DNA of 64,000 bases from the NCBI GenBank assembly GCA_965216025.1, contig CBDCEX010000017.1, forward strand, positions 1 to 64,000, given 5' to 3'. The notes beneath the pieces are model-generated. The model ran no database searches. It was given only the letters and a program-made list of their open reading frames with translations, and had not been told where the DNA came from. Made by a program: the position numbers and the translations under genes. This DNA is from JADFQT01 sp965216025. GTDB taxonomy: Bacteria; Chloroflexota; Dehalococcoidia; Lucifugimonadales; UBA3495. How positions within the stretch are numbered: the first letter of the stretch is position 1; every line of letters starts with the position of its first letter. Below, piece by piece: positions 60,822 through 64,000 of this stretch.

Positions 60822-61481
60822 TTAAAGACCTACTATTTTGATGCCGGCATGGATTTTATAAATCCGGTTTATGTTGACCAATAACGGGGTAATTTGCTCC
60901 ACGTATTTGGAGTTGGCTAACCCACCGCCGTCCACCGGCCGCAGGTCTGGAATCTTCCTTGTCAGGTCCGAAACCAAAGACTTGGCATCACTAAAGTCCG
61001 AGCAGATGACCACGTCCCCCTGCACAACCCGCTCCGGGTCTTGAAGTTCCTCGGCGCTGACGTTTTGAAAGGCCGCCACCACCAAAGAGTCGGGCAGCAG
61101 CTGTTGGGCCTCTTCCGCCGCTGAACCCGCCGCGACCGAAAGGGCGCTGGCGCCCCGTCCTCGCTCGAACTTCATCGGCGCTATTACATTCACCACTACC
61201 TTGCCGCGCAGGGGCTCCTTAAGGTGCTCTAAAAGAGGACGTTGGGCCTCATAAGGCACGGTCAGGAATATCACCTCGGCTTGGGAAGCCGCCTCCAGGT
61301 TGTCCGCGCCGTTAATGCGAACTCCGTCGCCAACTGCCAGCAGCTGTTCCGCTGCCGCCCGGGCCCGCTCCGCGTCTCGGGAGCCGATGATCACTGCTTC
61401 CCCGGCCCGCGCCAGCCGCAACGCCAAGCCCTTGCCCTCCGGGCCGGTACCGCCCAAAAAAGCCAGTGGGGAAGCCGTCAT
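60822..61481 (-). CDS. npdG: NADPH-dependent F420 reductase
   Basis: 219 aa from ATG 61481, which has GTGGGAG at 6-7 nt; a GTG at 61493 lacks such a site. The N-terminal NADP-binding fold begins SPLAFLGGTGPEGKGLALRL and VIIGSRDAERARAAAEQLL (about residues 5-46). Then VIFLTVPYEAQRPLLEHL and PEDF-type VAAFQNVSAEELQDPERVVQ followed by DVVICSDF. This reads as the F420H2:NADP reductase family. It moves electrons between NADPH and deazaflavin F420 and would supply the LLM oxidoreductases nearby (inference). Confidence 0.9.
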   Translation of the reverse strand: MTASPLAFLGGTGPEGKGLALRLARAGEAVIIGSRDAERARAAAEQLLAVGDGVRINGADNLEAASQAEVIFLTVPYEAQRPLLEHLKEPLRGKVVVNVIAPMKFERGRGASALSVAAGSAAEEAQQLLPDSLVVAAFQNVSAEELQDPERVVQGDVVICSDFSDAKSLVSDLTRKIPDLRPVDGGGLANSKYVEQITPLLVNINRIYKIHAGIKIVGL

Positions 61482-61493
61482 GAAATCTCCCAC

Positions 61494-62027
61494 CTTTTCT
61501 AAACTAGAGGCATAGTGAACCCAAATGGGCCGGTAGACCCTACTGTGGAATCCACCGCGGCTTGGGCATAGGAATTGTTGTTGCGGCCCTTACTATACCA
61601 CCATATTTGGCGCTGGTCGGCTTACCGGGGATGCTTGTACCAGAATACGGCTCATTCGGACCAATGATAAGGTGAGAGACGCCCTCGGTACCTTTGCTGA
61701 GTTACCCACTTTCCCTTCTGTTGTTACCTTGCTCGATACCTTCTCTACCTGGGTAGTCACCTGGTCTCTTTACCATCAAAGGGAAGCTGGCGGCTATAAG
61801 AGGACTCATCCCATTCAGTCCCCACCTGGCGGCAGAATTAAAAGGCTTGAGGAGTAGGAAGAAGCTCCTTATTTAGCCACCGTTGTCGAAGTTCGGCGAC
61901 GAGGTGGAGCCAAATTGTGCGGCTGTCTCTGTTTACGATCAATGGTTTGGAACGCAAACCTGGAAAAGGTGAGGTTGTCCGGCTCAAATAATCGGCAAAA
62001 ATGACCCACACGGGAGTAGGTTAAGAG
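61494..62027. other. Intergenic region, nothing recognised
   Basis: 534 bp between the F420 reductase start and the secreted-protein start. I see no gene, repeat or IS end here, and any promoters for the flanking divergent genes are not evident by eye. A 60-aa frame near 61700-61850 has no recognisable content. Confidence 0.5.
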
Positions 62028-62482
62028 ATGAAGAAGACAGTATGGTCAGGCATCTTAATGGTAGTAGTTTTACTGGCGGCCCTGGTCGCCTCGCCCATTT
62101 ATGCCGAGACCCACGGGGATGGCATAAATGGGCGAGGGCGTGGAGAGCAGAAAGTTTGGGTTGGCGGGCAGAGTTGGTTTTGACCTGGCCAATTTGTACG
62201 AAGAGTACCAGGCCTACGTGGACGAGCACGGCAACGACGAAGGGTTTAAGCCCAGCAATCCCCTGCTGCCGGTGGCCGGTAACCTGGTAACCATCGACAC
62301 GGCCGCCCGGGGAAATGGCAAAGCCTTGAAAGGTGACCTGAAAGGGCTGGGCCTGAAAAAGGGTGCGGCGTTTGGGCGCATCGCTTCAGGCCAGCTACCT
62401 ATCCGCTCCATCAAAAAGATGGGTGGCCTGGCTCGCCTACAGTCCGCCCGGCCCGCCTATGTGATGACCCATGAGGGGCTAG
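62028..62482 (+). pseudogene. Secreted subtilase-like precursor, frameshifted and cut by IS1182
   Basis: ATG 62028 after GGGAGTAGG. Residues 8-27 form a signal peptide ending SPIYAE. In the same frame it stops after about 50 codons. In the next frame, from about 62128, it continues GEGVESRKFGLAGRVGFDLA, NLYEEYQAYVDEHGNDEG, AARGNGKALKGDLKGLGLKK and ARLQSARPAYVMTHEG, which resembles the propeptide-like region of secreted S8 proteases in this phylum. IS1182 copy 2 inserted at CTAG (62479-62482) removes the rest. One base change explains the frame break. The family assignment is from pattern memory. Confidence 0.55.
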
Positions 62483-64000
62483 AACTCCGGCCGAAAAGTG
62501 CCTTGACCCCAGGCAACCCGATATAATTGGCAGTAGAATTAAACCGGAGAATTAAAGGGGTGGGGGAGGTTGAGGATGCTGGGAGTAAGGCCGGCACAGC
62601 GAGGACTCCTGGAAGCGGACCATCTCTACCTGGACTATGTGGGCCGCGGCTCCTTCTACGGCTTCCTGGCCTCCCTGCGGGGTCAGCTATTTCGAGACGA
62701 AGATTTCGCCGAACTGTATTGCCCAGACAATGGCCGGGATAGCGTGCCTCCCAGTCTGGTGGCCACCGCGCTGTTGCTGCAAGCCTACGACAAAGTTAGC
62801 GACCTGGAAGCCAAGCAGAGGGCGGACTTCGATATCCGGTGGAAGGTGGCGTTGGGGATTGAGGTGGAGGACCGGTCATTTGCCAAGAGCACCCTGCAAC
62901 TGTTTCGAGCCCAGCTGATCCTCCACGACCAGGTGCGGTCCGTCTTTCAGCGCAGCCTCCAATTCGCCCGGCAGACCGGCTGCCTGAAAGGACGGCGGAT
63001 GAAGGTGGCGGTGGACACTACCTACATTCTGGGTCGGGGAGCGGTCAAGGACACCTACAACCTGCTGGCCGACGGCATAGTCCAGGTGGTCAGGGCATTG
63101 GCCCAACTGGATGGGACCCGGGCCGAGGAGTGGGCCTTGAGACACGGCCTGGAGCTTTACTTTGGCTCCAGTGTGAAGGGAGAGGCGGGGATTGACTGGG
63201 ACAACAAGAAGGAGCGGCAAGCCTTACTGCAGAAGATAGTAGCCGATGCTGACCTGGTATTGGAACTGGCCCGTCAGGCCCAAGGTAGATTTCCCGCAGA
63301 TAGTCCTGAGCGCCAGGCTATTGGAGAAGCAGCGGAACTCTTGGGGCAACTCCTCTTGCAAGATGTGGAACGGCAGGAGGATGGTCCGGCCCGGAAGGAT
63401 GGCGTAAGCCGGGACCGGGTCCCTTCGGCGCACGACCCGGAGATGCGCCATGGGCGCAAAAGCAGCAGCAAACGCTTCGACGGACATAAGGCTGCCGTGG
63501 TGGTGGATACCGATTCCCAACTAGTGACCGCGGTAGATATCCTGCCCGGCAATGCCGGTGACAACACCGGAGTCTTGGAACTGGTGGAGCAGAGTGAAGA
63601 GAACACGGGCATAGCGGTGGAGGAGACCATTGGGGATGCGGCCTATGGGGATGGCGGGACGCGGCAGGCCTTTGCCGATGCCGGTCGGACGCTAATAGCC
63701 AAGGTGCCGGGTCGTCCCAGAAAAGACCACTTCCCCAAAGAGGACTTCCAGATCGACCTGGCGGCCGGCACCGTCACCTGCCCAGCCGGTAATGTTACCC
63801 ACACCTTGCGGACCTTCGGCACCCGGACCAACCGGTTGGGTCAGACCTATCCGGTCCAGAGTTTTCAATTCGACCCGGCGGTCTGTGGCGTATGCCCCCT
63901 GCGGTCCCAGTGCGTGGCAGCTGGAGAGGGCAAAGGCCGTACGGTGACTCTCCATCCCCAAGAGGCGCTCCTGCAACAAGCCCGGGCCTTCCAGAAAAGT
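62483..64000 (+). mobile_element. IS1182-family insertion sequence, copy 2 (right end outside window)
   Basis: It starts after CTAG (62479-62482) with AACTCCGGCCGAAAAGTGCC, matching the copy 1 tips. TATAAT at 62522-62527 likely drives the transposase. Body sequence is about 97-99% like copy 1. The right end lies beyond the window. Confidence 0.88.
62576..64000 (+). CDS. IS1182-family transposase, partial (3' end outside window)
   Basis: ATG 62576 with GGGGGAGG upstream. Reads MLGVRPAQRGLLEADHLYLD, then as in copy 1: DYVGRGSFYGFLASLRGQLF, DIRWKVALGIEVEDRSFAKS and MKVAVDTTYILGRGAVKDTY. The first ten residues differ from copy 1 (GKRSKQLGF), while the rest is nearly identical. The frame stays open to the window edge (475 codons seen of about 606). 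Confidence 0.92.
   Translation, partial: MLGVRPAQRGLLEADHLYLDYVGRGSFYGFLASLRGQLFRDEDFAELYCPDNGRDSVPPSLVATALLLQAYDKVSDLEAKQRADFDIRWKVALGIEVEDRSFAKSTLQLFRAQLILHDQVRSVFQRSLQFARQTGCLKGRRMKVAVDTTYILGRGAVKDTYNLLADGIVQVVRALAQLDGTRAEEWALRHGLELYFGSSVKGEAGIDWDNKKERQALLQKIVADADLVLELARQAQGRFPADSPERQAIGEAAELLGQLLLQDVERQEDGPARKDGVSRDRVPSAHDPEMRHGRKSSSKRFDGHKAAVVVDTDSQLVTAVDILPGNAGDNTGVLELVEQSEENTGIAVEETIGDAAYGDGGTRQAFADAGRTLIAKVPGRPRKDHFPKEDFQIDLAAGTVTCPAGNVTHTLRTFGTRTNRLGQTYPVQSFQFDPAVCGVCPLRSQCVAAGEGKGRTVTLHPQEALLQQARAFQKS

Noticed and set aside
61672..61857. 61-codon frame upstream of the secreted protein
   Set aside because: No start signal or recognisable content; kept as empty intergenic DNA.

Overview
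The window is a stretch of a high-GC bacterial chromosome, best explained as a Chloroflexota genome, probably Dehalococcoidia/SAR202-like. This taxonomic call is an inference. It rests on the gene mix: three luciferase-like (LLM) flavin/F420 oxidoreductases, an NADPH:F420 reductase, acyl-CoA dehydrogenases, a ThDP decarboxylase-like enzyme, MmgE/PrpD, two PAC2-family proteins, an M16 peptidase, and an infC-rpmI-rplT cluster. No rRNA, tRNA or CRISPR array was recognised.

Layout. 0-9 kb: catabolic genes on the plus strand (two acyl-CoA dehydrogenases, YHS protein, LLM oxidoreductase, MFS carrier, ThDP enzyme, lipoprotein), then pcm (minus) and a VOC protein. 9-12.4 kb: an oxidoreductase remnant, an intact IS66-type element and an ISAzo13-type element side by side. 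12.4-14.4 kb: an ABC exporter. 14.5-27.5 kb: a long minus-strand block reading ybeY-dnaX-ybaB-recR-recO, then biotin carboxylase (broken by an amber codon) and the biotin carrier, uvrA, an MBL hydrolase, an M16 peptidase and an LLM oxidoreductase. 28.4-31.8 kb: IS701 inserted against IS1182. 31.9-37 kb: amidohydrolase, PAC2 protein, M20 peptidase, infC (apparent AUA start), rpmI, rplT and a strong terminator. 37-39.6 kb: two group II introns in direct tandem just after that terminator. 39.7-47.4 kb: a junkyard of broken genes (larE, glucose dehydrogenase, FAD oxidoreductase, DUF3179) and nested or truncated IS elements (IS66 with IS630 inside, a truncated IS630, an intact ISAs1), with an M24-like protein and a gamma carbonic anhydrase-like protein still intact. 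47.5-55 kb: transketolase, phosphodiesterase, LLM oxidoreductase, MmgE/PrpD, PAC2. 55.5-64 kb: an ECF sigma factor cut by IS1380, a small acidic protein, IS630, a beta-sandwich protein, a DUF5658-like membrane protein, F420 reductase, and a subtilase-type precursor cut by a second IS1182 that runs off the window.

Main themes. (1) Mobile DNA dominates: seven IS families, a tandem intron pair and two short non-autonomous elements (MITEs). Several elements target CTAG: IS701, IS1182 and both MITEs all sit between CTAG tetranucleotides. (2) The IS1182 and IS630 transposase frames run through the element tip and take their stop codon from the duplicated target (CTAG or TA). One IS630 and one MITE sit exactly on host stop codons and leave the host gene intact. 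(3) Small in-frame tandem duplications of 12-18 nt recur in ordinary genes (recR, recO, a phosphodiesterase, an MFS carrier, the transketolase start site). (4) The F420 reductase and three LLM enzymes suggest F420-linked redox chemistry.

I found no defence system or secondary-metabolite cluster. The most novel-looking material is the tandem intron arrangement and the CTAG element guild with its derived MITEs.
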